A stretch of DNA of 64,000 bases from Salticus scenicus (GCA_963930645.1 OZ005649.1:386313887-386377886); one strand, 5' to 3'; positions 21,947-32,469 are shown, counted from the stretch's first letter. Notes: generated from the sequence alone by a model not told the origin. Numbers and translations are program-made.

Positions 21947-24900
21947 ATGCCGAAATTATCTAAGCAAGTTTTATTATTTGAAAATTTATGTAAGGAAATC
22001 GATAGTTTTAGAGATAGAGTAAAGGGGTGTAGTAAAGATGAACAATCTAAGGTTAAATTATTAAAAACCAAAGTTCAATCGTATGATCATGAAATTGCGT
22101 CAATATTTAAAAATTTATCCGCTAAAGAGAATGAGGATTATATGGATATGTATTTGAGATATAAGGGAGTGGTTTTTGATTTACTGGTGGAGTTAGAGGA
22201 CAAAACAGAAGTAAATGCGTGCGATTCAGATACTCACGCGGAAAATAAAGATGAGAAAAATGGTAAATCGTCTCTTATTAAATTACCTAAATTTGATCTT
22301 CCAAAGTTTTTTGGTGAAACCGAAAATTGGATTTCTTTTAAAGAAATTTTTAATTCGACAATTCTACAAAATAATCAATTATCCAAAATTGAAAAATTGC
22401 AATATTTACATTCTTCAGTGCGCGGAAACGCAGCTAAATTAATTCGAGGATTCGCTCTAAAAGAGGAAAATTTAGATCAATGTTGGGAAATATTAAAGGA
22501 AAGATATGAAGATAAGAGACAATTAGCATTGAGTCAAATTAACAAAATATTTTCTATGAAAATTGTAAAAGCAAACAATGCTAAAACTTTACTTGAGTTA
22601 TTAGATACTTGTAACGAAGCCGTCAGAAACTTAAAAACTTTGGGTTTAGATTCTAATGCGTTAAGCGACTTAATTATAATAAAATTCATGATGGGGAAAT
22701 TGGATGAATCGTTAAAACAGAGATGGGAATTAATGTTGGACAGTGATAAATTGCCTGATCTTGATCTTTTTAGGAAATTCGTTGAGCGCGAAGCGCGCGG
22801 TGTTGAAGAGATAAAATGTAAACAAGACGTAAAATTCACTAATTCGAAAAATATACATAATGTACTGAGTACAATTGTGAAAAGGGAAAATACGTGCATT
22901 CTTTGTAATGAGCATCATCCGCTATTTAAATGTCCGACATTTAATTCAAAGCCGGTTAATGAAAGATGGAAATTCGTTGAATTAAATAAATTATGTCAAA
23001 ATTGTTTACGCCAAAATCATAGGCTGGAGAATTGTAGGATAAACATTAATTGTAAAAATTGTGCAGAAAAACATCATACATTGCTACATGTTTATGGTAG
23101 AAATATAAATTCTGAAAGGGCGAATCATGTATCGCCAGATATATCAGTCTCTAATAGTGCTCAGTTTTATTCTAGTAATGTTTTGTTATCTACAGCACTA
23201 ATTAAGGTTAAATCGAATAAAGAAAAAATTATGCATTGTAAAGCTTTGATAGATAATGCTAGTCAAAATTCATTAATAACTAAGGAATGTGCTAAGCGAC
23301 TAAATTTGCCCTTACGGAGCACGTCGCATAGTATAATAGGGATTAATTGCGTTTTAGCAGAGACTGCTCTAAACGAAACAGAAGTTAGCTTCACTCCGCA
23401 TTTTTCGTCGGAGTCATTTTCAGTCAGCGCTTTTATAGTTGATAGGGTTACCTCACCTCTCCCTAATTTCCAACTACCGCAACATGATTGGCCACACATA
23501 AAAGGATTGCAACTAGCGGATCCAAATTATCATATTAGTGGTCCCATCGATATTCTTCTTGGGGCAGAAATAGTCGCCTCAATCTGCAATGGCAGTCCAA
23601 TTCAAGGGCCAGCTGGAACTCCTACAGCATTTCCCACTAAATTGGGTTACCTCCTTTCAGGAAAAGTCGAAAGTCTTCATTTTACAAACTTAAATTTATG
23701 TCACCTCACTGTTGATGATGACTTAAATAATACATTGAAACAATTTTTTGATAGAGAATCTACACAAAATGTAGATACAAAAAATTTAGAAAATGATCCT
23801 GTGGAAAATATTTATTTCACAAAAGCAAAAAGGAATACGCAGGGAAAATATACAGTTCATCTACCGTTTAAGCCAGATAAGGCACTAGGTGACAGTAAGT
23901 CAGGTGCTATTTCAAGATTTTTTTCCATTGAAAATAAAATTAAAAAGAATCCACAATTAAATGTGGAGTATTCGAATTTCATGAACGAATATATAAATTT
24001 AGGTCATATGACAAAATTAAATCAAAACAAATTTAGTGAAACGCCACATTATTATTTACCGCATCATGCTGTGGTAAATGAAAACTCTGAAACAACAAAA
24101 TTACGTGTAGTATTTGACGCCTCGTTTAAAACAACAAATAACAAATCTTTAAATGACATTCTATATATTGGTCCTAAACTACAGTCAAATATTTTTGACA
24201 ATTTAGTAAAATTTCGAGCCAACCCTGTAGCGTTCAGTGCAAACATAGCTAAAATGTATCGGCAAATCTTAATTGAAAGGAAACATAGAATCTACCAAGG
24301 AATTGTTTGGAGAGAATCTCCCAATGACCAATTATCTTTTTACGAATTGAATACTGTCACCTACGGAACAGCTTGTGCACCCATTGTTAACTTCTGTATC
24401 CGAGCAGCTCCTCCTATCCCACCTACCAATTCTATGCATCATTCCTGTCCCTCACTTGTGGGTTTAGTGCAAAATGCTCGCATGTCTGATTTAACCCTTC
24501 ACGGTGCCAAAAAAGGTGTCGACAATGTTAATCATAATTCTACATCAATACAAGGTGAAAAATGTGATAAAACTCTGTCCCTAGAATCAGTCTCTACTCT
24601 TAAATCATCTGATATTCCAATTAACTGTCAAAAATTATCTGCTTATGAGTCTAATGTTTTCATAGAGGAAAATCTGTCTGAAAGTACTTCGATCATTGAC
24701 TTTCCTGCGAATTCTCATTCACCTTTTTCAAGCTCTGTTAAAAGAGTACCGATTTCTGCGACTTTGAGTCCAAATCGTTTTATTGATATTCGAAAACACC
24801 TCCTGAGCTATAAAGTTGAAAATACCCTAAAAAATGAAAATACGATGTTAAATAAGGAAAATCTCGCACTTCAGAAAACTTTTGATAATCAAGATTCCCC

Positions 24901-25624
24901 TACTAAAGACCTCCACATCCATAAAATACCACCCATGTACCCTCCACATTCAGTTGCAGTTCAGGAACAATCCTTTGACAATACCCTTGTAGGAAGCTCT
25001 AAACCTCCACTCGCTCTCAATCTCCAAGAAAACCAGCAAATTTTGTTACCGGAATCCCACCACTTTACATCCTTATCCACCACACATTATCACTACTTAA
25101 GTGCTCATGCTGGTTCTAATTTAGTCTTATTTAGTCTGGTTCTTATTCCAAAAAACTTTTGGATCCCTCACGGGCGATCCACTCTTAAACCAGTCAAGAG
25201 AGAATGCTTGATTTATCTTCGTTTGGCAGTGAAGTCTATACTACCATTAAAATTGCCAGAAACCTCACTAACTTTCATGTTTTTAAGTCTCTCTTCTAGG
25301 TGTAATTTTCTTATACAGGCGAAAAAGACATTTTGGAGAAGGTGGACTAAACAACATATGCAGAGCCTCAACCAACAGCCAAACCAAGCAAATATGTCAA
25401 GCAACTTGTCATCCCTGTTCCAAGTATGTCGACTCCTGCCCCGGTGCCTTCCCCGCCCGCGCAGTATGTTGAAGCAATCGGAGTGCGGGCGCCAGTACAG
25501 GAAACCAGACGGTCACGTGATGAAAGAGAACCTTTTTTTATTATTGTTATTATTATTTTGGCTCTCTCGGAAACATGTTCGTTTTCGGGAGTCAAGTAAA
25601 ATCGTTCAGGTATTCATAATCTAA
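21947..25624 (+). CDS. Chimeric BEL/Pao Gag-Pol polyprotein with an unrelated internal segment
   Basis: Residues ~1-290 resemble the BEL gag region (DUF1759), including LPKFDLPKFFGE and a W-x-S-F-K-x-F motif. Residues ~316-385 hold cysteine/histidine zinc knuckles. Residues ~410-575 are the retropepsin-like DUF1758 protease, with D436 in IDNAS where D-[ST]-G is usual. Residues ~700-812 are BEL reverse transcriptase (RVVFDAS, ELNTVTYGTA). The motif A aspartate is replaced by asparagine: N766 (AAC at 24242) in ANIAKMYRQ. Residues ~813-1031 do not resemble BEL. Residues ~1032-1100 resemble the integrase HHCC region (LLPESHH, NFWIPHGRSTL), with Tyr1090 where a zinc-ligand cysteine is expected. 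FWRRWTKQ near 1130 belongs to the carboxyl DUF5641-like tail. YxDD, RNase H and the integrase core are absent. The last ~51 codons are read from the 3' LTR. The start is the first ATG of the long frame, 207 bases after the LTR. Confidence 0.85.
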   Translation: MPKLSKQVLLFENLCKEIDSFRDRVKGCSKDEQSKVKLLKTKVQSYDHEIASIFKNLSAKENEDYMDMYLRYKGVVFDLLVELEDKTEVNACDSDTHAENKDEKNGKSSLIKLPKFDLPKFFGETENWISFKEIFNSTILQNNQLSKIEKLQYLHSSVRGNAAKLIRGFALKEENLDQCWEILKERYEDKRQLALSQINKIFSMKIVKANNAKTLLELLDTCNEAVRNLKTLGLDSNALSDLIIIKFMMGKLDESLKQRWELMLDSDKLPDLDLFRKFVEREARGVEEIKCKQDVKFTNSKNIHNVLSTIVKRENTCILCNEHHPLFKCPTFNSKPVNERWKFVELNKLCQNCLRQNHRLENCRININCKNCAEKHHTLLHVYGRNINSERANHVSPDISVSNSAQFYSSNVLLSTALIKVKSNKEKIMHCKALIDNASQNSLITKECAKRLNLPLRSTSHSIIGINCVLAETALNETEVSFTPHFSSESFSVSAFIVDRVTSPLPNFQLPQHDWPHIKGLQLADPNYHISGPIDILLGAEIVASICNGSPIQGPAGTPTAFPTKLGYLLSGKVESLHFTNLNLCHLTVDDDLNNTLKQFFDRESTQNVDTKNLENDPVENIYFTKAKRNTQGKYTVHLPFKPDKALGDSKSGAISRFFSIENKIKKNPQLNVEYSNFMNEYINLGHMTKLNQNKFSETPHYYLPHHAVVNENSETTKLRVVFDASFKTTNNKSLNDILYIGPKLQSNIFDNLVKFRANPVAFSANIAKMYRQILIERKHRIYQGIVWRESPNDQLSFYELNTVTYGTACAPIVNFCIRAAPPIPPTNSMHHSCPSLVGLVQNARMSDLTLHGAKKGVDNVNHNSTSIQGEKCDKTLSLESVSTLKSSDIPINCQKLSAYESNVFIEENLSESTSIIDFPANSHSPFSSSVKRVPISATLSPNRFIDIRKHLLSYKVENTLKNENTMLNKENLALQKTFDNQDSPTKDLHIHKIPPMYPPHSVAVQEQSFDNTLVGSSKPPLALNLQENQQILLPESHHFTSLSTTHYHYLSAHAGSNLVLFSLVLIPKNFWIPHGRSTLKPVKRECLIYLRLAVKSILPLKLPETSLTFMFLSLSSRCNFLIQAKKTFWRRWTKQHMQSLNQQPNQANMSSNLSSLFQVCRLLPRCLPRPRSMLKQSECGRQYRKPDGHVMKENLFLLLLLLFWLSRKHVRFRESSKIVQVFII
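24383..25039 (+). other. Non-BEL in-frame segment (~219 residues) inside the polyprotein
   Basis: Sequence between the RT motif YGTACAP and the integrase-like LLPESHH keeps the frame open. It is proline- and serine-rich at both ends and has a short charged, probably helical part in the middle (KNENTMLNKENLALQK). It shows no zinc, RT or nuclease motif. It could be a captured host transcript piece, a piece of another mobile element, or fast-evolving element-specific protein. The source was not recognised. Confidence 0.6.
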
Positions 25625-26187
25625 TGGAATCATACCTGATAATTCTAATTTTATTCGTTAATCATTATTCGTTAAATCAAATCAAACTTTTGTTTAATTT
25701 GTAGTCGATTCTAAAACCATGTGCAATCATGAACTATTCTCAGTAAAACTTTATTCTTTTACTTTGTGACAATTCATTTAAGTCATAAAATAACATTCGA
25801 AATTCTTTAAATGTTATTCGATTAATTATGTGAAATAATATTATGTGTTTGTTTCCACAACTCTTCTGAATAAGTTGTCATCTGTCTTACAATTCGTGAA
25901 GTCAAGAGAAAATGTGTTTAAGATTGGTGTCAATCACATATTCGGATATATTGTCTTGATATTCTGCAAGTCTGTTATTAAATTCCAGTATATTAGTAAT
26001 CAATGATTTAATCTTTATTTTGTGGGTGGCTTAAAATCTATTCCAAGCGACCACAGGAAATGCAGGAGAGAGGTGAGTTAGCTTTTCCTTAATATTATGC
26101 ATGCTAAAATTAGCTTCGTTTCACATTCAAACTGTTTTTTATGCAGGTCAATTCTTTATGCATGAGTCAAGTTATAATTAATCAACA
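25467..26187 (+). repeat. 3' LTR
   Basis: Direct copy of the 5' LTR, followed by the duplicated GGTAT. The sequence just upstream is C-rich (CCCGCCCGCGCAGTA) and lacks an obvious polypurine tract. Confidence 0.92.
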
Positions 26188-26192
26188 GGTAT

Positions 26193-27030
26193 TATTACAT
26201 TTAACATATATTTCATGTGTTTATTTTATTTTAAAGTACTTTATATCTTTCCTATTGCTAAATGTTGTTATTATTATTACTTTCTATTTCTATTAATCTT
26301 TTCTTTCTATTTTTAAATTTTTCCAAATAAAAAAGTAATTACATTATAAAAATAACTAAACGCGTTTCTATATATATATACATATATAAATAATATTAAT
26401 ATTTTTGTACGGAGACCTTCTTTTAATTTAATTTATTTATTTAGAATGATAAGCGCATGTAATTTTCCTTAAATACTTTTCAATTTCTCAAACTGCATCA
26501 CTATAATGTTTTAAATTATTCACAATCTTCAGCTGCTATTTTAATAGAAATATTGTTAAGTTATAATATTGAAATGTATTAAAAAAGTTATATATATATA
26601 TATATATACAGATATACTGGCATCTCATAATTATAAAAGTAATCTAATTTAGGTTAATTTAGCATAAACTATTCTAGATTATTTAAGCAATGAAAATATG
26701 CATATTATTCAGTTAAATATTATTACTCAATCCCAATATTTTATTTCTGTACTCAGTCTATAATAATAATAAAATAATTATAAATCTATAAAACATAATA
26801 AAATGAAACAAAACAAGTATTTAAAAGATACATCTTTGGCATAGCATACTAAAAACATTCTTTAAGAAAATTCTATTGATCAACTATTATTTCGATTATA
26901 GTTTAATTTGGATTAATAACAGCAGGCGAGTACAAAAAAATATCATTGAAACTTGGTGTCATTTATAGAATGAAGTGATGTTTAATGAGTTCAAATAGTT
27001 TTAATATTTTTTTTTTAAAGAAAGAATACA
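26193..27030. other. AT-rich flank of the retrotransposon
   Basis: No gene. (TA)n tracts near 26372 and 26591. Nothing else recognised. Confidence 0.4.
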
Positions 27031-27059
27031 AAATTTCGCTGAATGCACGATTTTTCTTT

Positions 27060-27291
27060 ACAATACAAGAGGGAGAAATTCAGCCGGCAGTTCATTTCAT
27101 GGATAGTGACGTCACGATAGGTTTTATCACGTGACGCAGCGTTTTCCCGCCAACATGAGAACTACGTCTTTTAAAGTTAATTTATTAAAGCATCCGGTTT
27201 TCAAATATGCATAAAAATGGTATCAAAATGTTTGTATTTTCATGCTCTATCATTTACAAGTCAAAATGAAAAATGTGCAATTTCCCCATTA
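27060..27291 (-). repeat. Right member of the inverted CACGTG/TGACGTCA pair
   Basis: It contains GTGACGTCAC, ATCACGTGACGC, GCGTTTTCCCGCC and, at 27274-27291, TGTGCAATTTCCCCATTA, the inverse of 18652-18669 with one mismatch. It is GC-richer than its surroundings. Confidence 0.4.
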
Positions 27292-28621
27292 CAGCTTTCC
27301 TTATTTAAATTTCCAATTAATTTAGCTTTCTAGTTAAAAATAGATAAATGATTTTTTTTTCTTTAAGGGTAATTTAATTAAAGGTTTCCTTTTTTAAATT
27401 TCCAGTTAATTTAGCTTTCTACTTTAAAATAGATAAACGATGCTTTTCATTATTATTATTATTAGTTACAATACAGAAATGTTGAAGGAATATTTCATGC
27501 ATTCATTAAAAAAAAAAAAAAAAAAAGATAGAGAGAGAATCTTAGTTATTATGTTTAAGCAAAAAATATAATGTTCCTCTGCCCCCCCCTCCCCCCTCCC
27601 TATTTTCCAGCTGTAGTCCCAGAAAACATGTTAGCAATTCAAAAAATTTATTCTTTGACCACTAAATTGCATTTACTGCTATAAAATATTGTTTTATTCT
27701 TTATCACCTGAACATTTATGCAATATATTTAAGTGTATAATATGCACTTAAGTATACAGGGTATTTCAATTTGTTGTGATAATTCAATATCACACACTGT
27801 ATAAGATTTCTACATAAATATGGAAAAAAAAAAAAAAAAATCCTTCCCCTGAATTTTAAATCTCTTTTTAGAGAAATAAAAATAGATGACATGCAGTTTT
27901 AGACCCTAAGAAGTTTAGAGGTTAATTGAACATATCTAAGGCATATTGATTTTATTAATATATGCATAATTATTTAGTTTGCAAAAATCATATAATTGAT
28001 TTTTGTTCTTAATTATAAAACACTTAAATTTCAAAAAAAGATTTTTCTCTAAACTATATAACTAGAGAGTTCAAAATTAAAATTTGGAAATAAAACTAAT
28101 AACTAGTAGATCTACAGATCAGGAGTCTCATCGTCCTATTTTCAGACATTATTCAATAGGTCATTTTTATTTATTCCTTATTATATAATAGTATATATTG
28201 CTTGATATTAACGAAAAGCTTACTGTAGCATCCCTATATGATGCACATTTAAAATACCAAGTTTGGAATGCCTGCTACTATTTGTTCTTGAGATATGCTG
28301 ATAACAGACAGACAAACACACACAGACCAACCGCTAAAAACATGATTTTCGTATTCAGGAGACCTCAAAACGTGTAAATATAACAAAATCTCGCTTTCGA
28401 AAATTTGACCCAAAAACAGTACTTTCTCTACCTTATGGGTAAGAGAAAGTAATAGATAAATGATTTTTTTTTTCTTTAAGGGTAATTTAATTAAAGCTTT
28501 CCTTATTTGAATTTCCAGTTAATTTAGCTTTCTACTTTAAAATAGATAAACGATGCTTTTTTTTTTTTTTTTGGTTGCAATACAGAAATGCTGAAAGAAT
28601 ATTTCATGCATTCATTATTAA

Positions 28622-28666
<45 letters not shown>

Positions 28667-29235
28667 CTTAGAGTTATTATGTTTAAGCAAAAAATATCAA
28701 GTCCCCCCCCCCTCCCATTTGCCAGCTATAGTCCCAGAAAACACGTTCGCTATTCAAAAAATTTATTCTTTGACCACTAAATTGCATTTACTGCCGCAAA
28801 ATATTGTTGTATTTTTCATCACCTGAAAATTTATGCAATATATTTAAGTGTATAATATGCACTTAAGCATACAGGGTATTTCAATTTGTTTGAATAATTC
28901 AATATCACACACTGTATAAGATTTTTACACAAATCTGGAAAAAAAAAATCCTTCTCCTGAATTTTCCTTGTCTCTTTTTAGAGAAAAAAATAGATGACAT
29001 GCAGTTTTAGACCCTAAGAAGTTTAGAAGTTAATTGAACATATCTAAGGCATATTCATTTTATTAACTTACCAAAAATCATATAATTGCAAAAATGATAA
29101 CTTTGCAAAAATCATATAATTGATTTTTGTTCTTAATTATAAAACACTTAAAAAAAAAATCTCTAAACTATATAGTTCAAAATTAAAATTTGGAAATAAA
29201 ACTACTACTAATAATTCTTCATAATAATTATGTTT
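27292..29235 (+). repeat. ~1.1-kb direct duplication
   Basis: Unit 1 (about 27340-28447) and unit 2 (about 28448-29235) share long, closely similar runs in the same order, such as TTAATTTAGCTTTCTACTTT, CAGGGTATTTCAATTTGTT and AGACCCTAAGAAGTTTAGA. A partial third start lies at 27292-27340. Unit 1 alone continues into a TACTTTC-hairpin family end (28190-28452: ACACACAGACCAACCGC, then ACTTTCTCTACC...GGTAAGAGAAAGT). The A and GA microsatellites differ between units. Confidence 0.7.
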
Positions 29236-29803
29236 TACCAAAAAATATTATGTCCCCCCTCCCTCAAAAATAAAATTAATAGTATGTATAAATAACGTCA
29301 TAATTTCACATATTTTTAATTTATTCTTGTATAGTTTTTTAATTCAAGAAGAATAAAAGTATTTATTTTAAATATTCGAATAAATGTGTTTACCTTCAAT
29401 AAATGTTTGAAGTCGGAACAAAATCTGAATAATATATCTGAAATAATATAAAAATCAACATTAGCCTAAGCGAAAACAACACAGAGTAAATCAAAATACA
29501 AAATGATGAATGAGGATATAATTTCGCCAACTGAGTTAAAACAACATAAAAAGAAGCGATATAGTCGCCAATCTGGACCAAACTACACCCTAAAATTCCT
29601 CCTTGTAGGCTTCACTTCGGCAGTACGGGATCCGCCATCCAGATTACTATAGAGATCAGTGGTTCGGACTAAATTTTTAGCATTATTAAGGAGTGGCAAC
29701 GATCGACGAAAGCCACGCCTCTGGTAGTTTTTACCTCTTGAGTGTGCCAGTGTCATGAAGGTAGAGACCCTCTAATACCATGGCCAGTGTTAACCTACGG
29801 GAA

Positions 29804-29956
29804 ATGGACCTTATGCACAAGTGGCAACGGCTGCGGGTATTTACCGATTTAAGCGGCTGGTATTGGCTGATAGAGAGGTAAGCAAAAATTTCTGGCTCAG
29901 CGATTGGCGAAGAAACTTTCATATACCCGCAATGACGCGCGGTGCATAAGGTCCAT
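29804..29956. mobile_element. Miniature TIR element (ATGGACCTTATGCAC)
   Basis: Both ends carry ATGGACCTTATGCAC in inverted orientation, with a further TGCGGGTAT block inside each arm. About 153 bp long and GC-richer than its surroundings. No clear target duplication. Confidence 0.6.
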
Positions 29957-29999
29957 TGATCACAAATTATTTTGTTTAGCATTAGAATATTTTGAAGTA

Positions 30000-30213
30000 C
30001 AGTCGGTAACAAAAAGTGCCCGAATACTAGCAAAAATTCCTATGTAAAAAAAGTACACTTCATACGGTTTTGTTAAATAAATCCTTGTCGAATCATGTTT
30101 TTACACTGACTAAGAACAGGATTCAACAAGGATATATTTAACAAAACCATGTGAAGTGTACTTTTTTTACATAGGAATTTTCGCTAGTGTTCGGACACTT
30201 TTGTTACTGACTG
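30000..30213. mobile_element. CAGTCGG palindromic MITE, copy 1
   Basis: TA-flanked. Starts CAGTCGGTAACAAAA and ends TTTTGTTACTGACTG. The two ~95-base arms are inverse copies around a short centre. CAG ends and TA targets suggest the pogo/Tigger branch of Tc1-mariner. No coding capacity. Confidence 0.85.
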
Positions 30214-30899
30214 TATATGAACTTTCTCTTACCGGAAAATTTTTAGGTGCCTATTTTGTTAGGTCAATTTTATGCTTTCTGCTCACATTATCTCCCAAAA
30301 CTGCATATAATACTTGTGATGGGGGTAATGGAAGAAGTGTGTTGTTTCACACCAGATTTTTTTAATATTATCTCTGGGGATCACCGAAGAGGAGAAAGCA
30401 GTAGTTCCATGGGGGACCAAAAAGTGTGATGAGATGGTTCCGGATCACCTTGGGGTGAATGTCGGACCGTCGTCAATTGCTCATTGCGTAATTCTTGTGC
30501 GACGTAAAATCTATTCAATAAACCCTTTAAAATATAGATAATTTCATAGTGGGATACTTTATCACAGTTGCGAAAAAAAAGGAAAGTTGTGAGGAGGCCA
30601 AATTTCTAATGCTAAGAGCTCTTTGTGCCAGGGTTTATGAAAGTAACACATTTTAAAAACATCTGCACATAGATGCAGGACCTGATTAACTCATAGAGCA
30701 ATGAGAATTACTGTATCATTTGAGGGCCCTATCATTTCGGGAAAAATTTCCAAATCGCTATATACAGAGAAACAAATCAATCATGCTACAAATTTTAATT
30801 CTCATACATTTCTTAGCATAACTCACATAAAAGTTCCTCCCCTACCCCAACCTTAGGGATGAATCCCAGACCGTCAATACATAGAGTAATAGAGTCAAT

Positions 30900-31082
30900 A
30901 CATAGTGTAGAAAGTCGCGCCCGCTTTACAGTTTTGGCAGCCCTAGGCAATCCGCGATTGTAATGAAATGCTCGCCCTCTGGTGGGCTAAGGTGAAATTA
31001 CAATAAACATGCTTTAATTCGGCTTCCATCCAGCCGCCATTGCATGCCGATGTTTAGTTTCACATATACTTATTGAATAAAA
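30900..31082 (+). promoter_or_regulatory. GC-richer promoter-like block with CTCF-like and YY1-like motifs
   Basis: On the minus strand, CCACCAGAGGGCGA (30972-30985) fits the CTCF core CCASYAGRKGGC at every position. CAGCCGCCATTGC (about 31030-31042) resembles a YY1 or initiator motif. The block lies directly before the THAP-like start codon. The regulatory role is inferred. Confidence 0.4.
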
Positions 31083-31259
31083 ATGAATAAATCCGGTAAA
31101 AAATATAACACATACTGTTGTGTGCTCCAGTGTAACTCCAAAGGACCAAGAAATCCAGAATTAAGCTTCCATTTATTTCCAAATGACAAATTTAAAATTT
31201 CAGTTGCTTCGGCATCGCAAGTTTGTGATTTCCGGTTTCCAATACATCGATTATTTTAA
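31083..31259 (+). CDS. THAP-type zinc-finger first exon or fragment
   Basis: The frame starts MNKSGKKYNTYCCVLQCNSK and continues with P-E-L-S-F-H-L-F-P-N-D-K, the usual amino-terminal half of a THAP DNA-binding domain (cysteine pair, then F-H-x-F-P). After FPNDK the expected R-K-W helix is not found, and the frame runs into a stop at 31257. It is therefore either a first exon whose donor I could not fix, or a truncated domain. THAP domains occur in host transcription factors and in P-element-type transposases; nothing else of either is visible. The start ATG is supported by the domain beginning at the normal distance. Confidence 0.5.
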   Translation: MNKSGKKYNTYCCVLQCNSKGPRNPELSFHLFPNDKFKISVASASQVCDFRFPIHRLF

Positions 31260-31471
31260 ACGATAAGCCGTATTGATTGGCTAGAGAGAAACATGTGACC
31301 TGGCATATGCTTGCGTTTTTGTTTATATTTATTTATTAAGTATTAACGTATCCGTGATTAAAAATACCGAAATGTTAAATGTAGCTGTTTTCCTAGAAAT
31401 GTCTCTTCCTGTGTATTATCAGAAGGAGATAAAATAAAAGGATATTCACACTTATATATGAAGTTTAATGC

Positions 31472-31511
<40 letters not shown>

Positions 31512-32250
31512 AGTTGAACTTTTTTTTTTTATTTTATAGATTGTTTACATGCAGCTTTTTAAAAGTTAGTTTAGAAATATTAATGTATTTGTATCTTTTA
31601 TATTTTTAGCTTCAGAAACGTTATGTATCCGCATCAACTAATCTAACATTTAATCCATATTTTAAGCATTTATTTAAAAATTTCTAAAATTATTATTTTT
31701 GCATAGTGCATGAAAACTAGCATTTATTTTAATTGTTTAGTAGGTAATTTTCAACAATTAAAAGCTTATAAAGATTTTGTAAATTGATTTAATTTTGGAT
31801 AAACTGTCAGGCTCTTTCATATTATTTAATGACTAGGGACAAATGATACATTGTTTAATTATTTTTTTAAAAATAAATTAAGGTTTATTATTATCGGTAC
31901 TTTTCCATTTCGCCGATGCAAATCTCACCAAACAAAAATGTTAATAATGCTGCAAATCTCGCCAAGCAAACTTTATTGATGACAACACGCAGTTTACATA
32001 TAAATTTTTTTTAATAAATGTTAGTTCTAAGAATTTTTTTGCACAAGAAGTAATTTTAGGCTAAATGTCTTTTGCTTGAAATAAACTGACAGATTCTTCC
32101 TCTGTTCAGGCAAATCCCAAATTTTTATTGATTTTGGTTTCTCATCCATTTTTGATGTATTAGGAAAAAGATGTGACTAATAAGAAATGAATGCAGCTTG
32201 TTTTGAAAATGTGGCGGTTTACCAGTAAGCACACTCCATTTGGTGTTGAT
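31260..32250. other. AT-rich stretch, no exon seen
   Basis: If the THAP fragment is a first exon this would be intron. A 30-base T tract lies near 31475-31507. No convincing coding segment. Confidence 0.35.
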
Positions 32251-32254
32251 AGTA

Positions 32255-32466
32255 CAGTCGGTAACAAAAGTGTCCGAACACTAGCAAAAATTCCTATGCA
32301 AAAAAAGTACACTTCCTACGGTTTTGTTAAATAAAGCCTTGTCGAAACCTGTTCTTAGTCAGTGTAAGAACATGATTCGATAAGGATTTATTTAACAAAA
32401 CCGTATGAAGTGTACTTTTTTACACAGGAATTTTTGCTAGTGTTCGGACACTTTTGTTACCGACTG
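32255..32466. mobile_element. CAGTCGG palindromic MITE, copy 2
   Basis: TA-flanked, ends CAGTCGGTAACAAAAGTGTC and its inverse. Closely similar to copies at 30000 and 47464. Confidence 0.88.
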
Positions 32467-32469
32467 TAT

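Larger units (their letters stand above)
21019..26187 (+). mobile_element. Complete BEL/Pao LTR retrotransposon, chimeric and very young
   Basis: Two 721-bp LTRs (21019-21739 and 25467-26187) begin TGTTG and end CAACA. GGTAT flanks the element on both sides (21014-21018 and 26188-26192), a 5-bp duplication as expected for LTR integrases. The LTRs differ at one position only (T at 21577, G at 26025). The interior has a single 1225-codon frame with BEL-type gag, protease and reverse-transcriptase parts, then non-BEL protein, then pieces of the integrase amino-terminal and carboxyl regions. The element lacks the RT active-site block, RNase H and integrase core, so it must have been copied in trans by an autonomous relative. 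Confidence 0.9.

Noticed and set aside
28575..28826. 83-codon frame in the duplicated segment
   Set aside because: It is driven by A and GA microsatellites and is not kept in the other duplicate.
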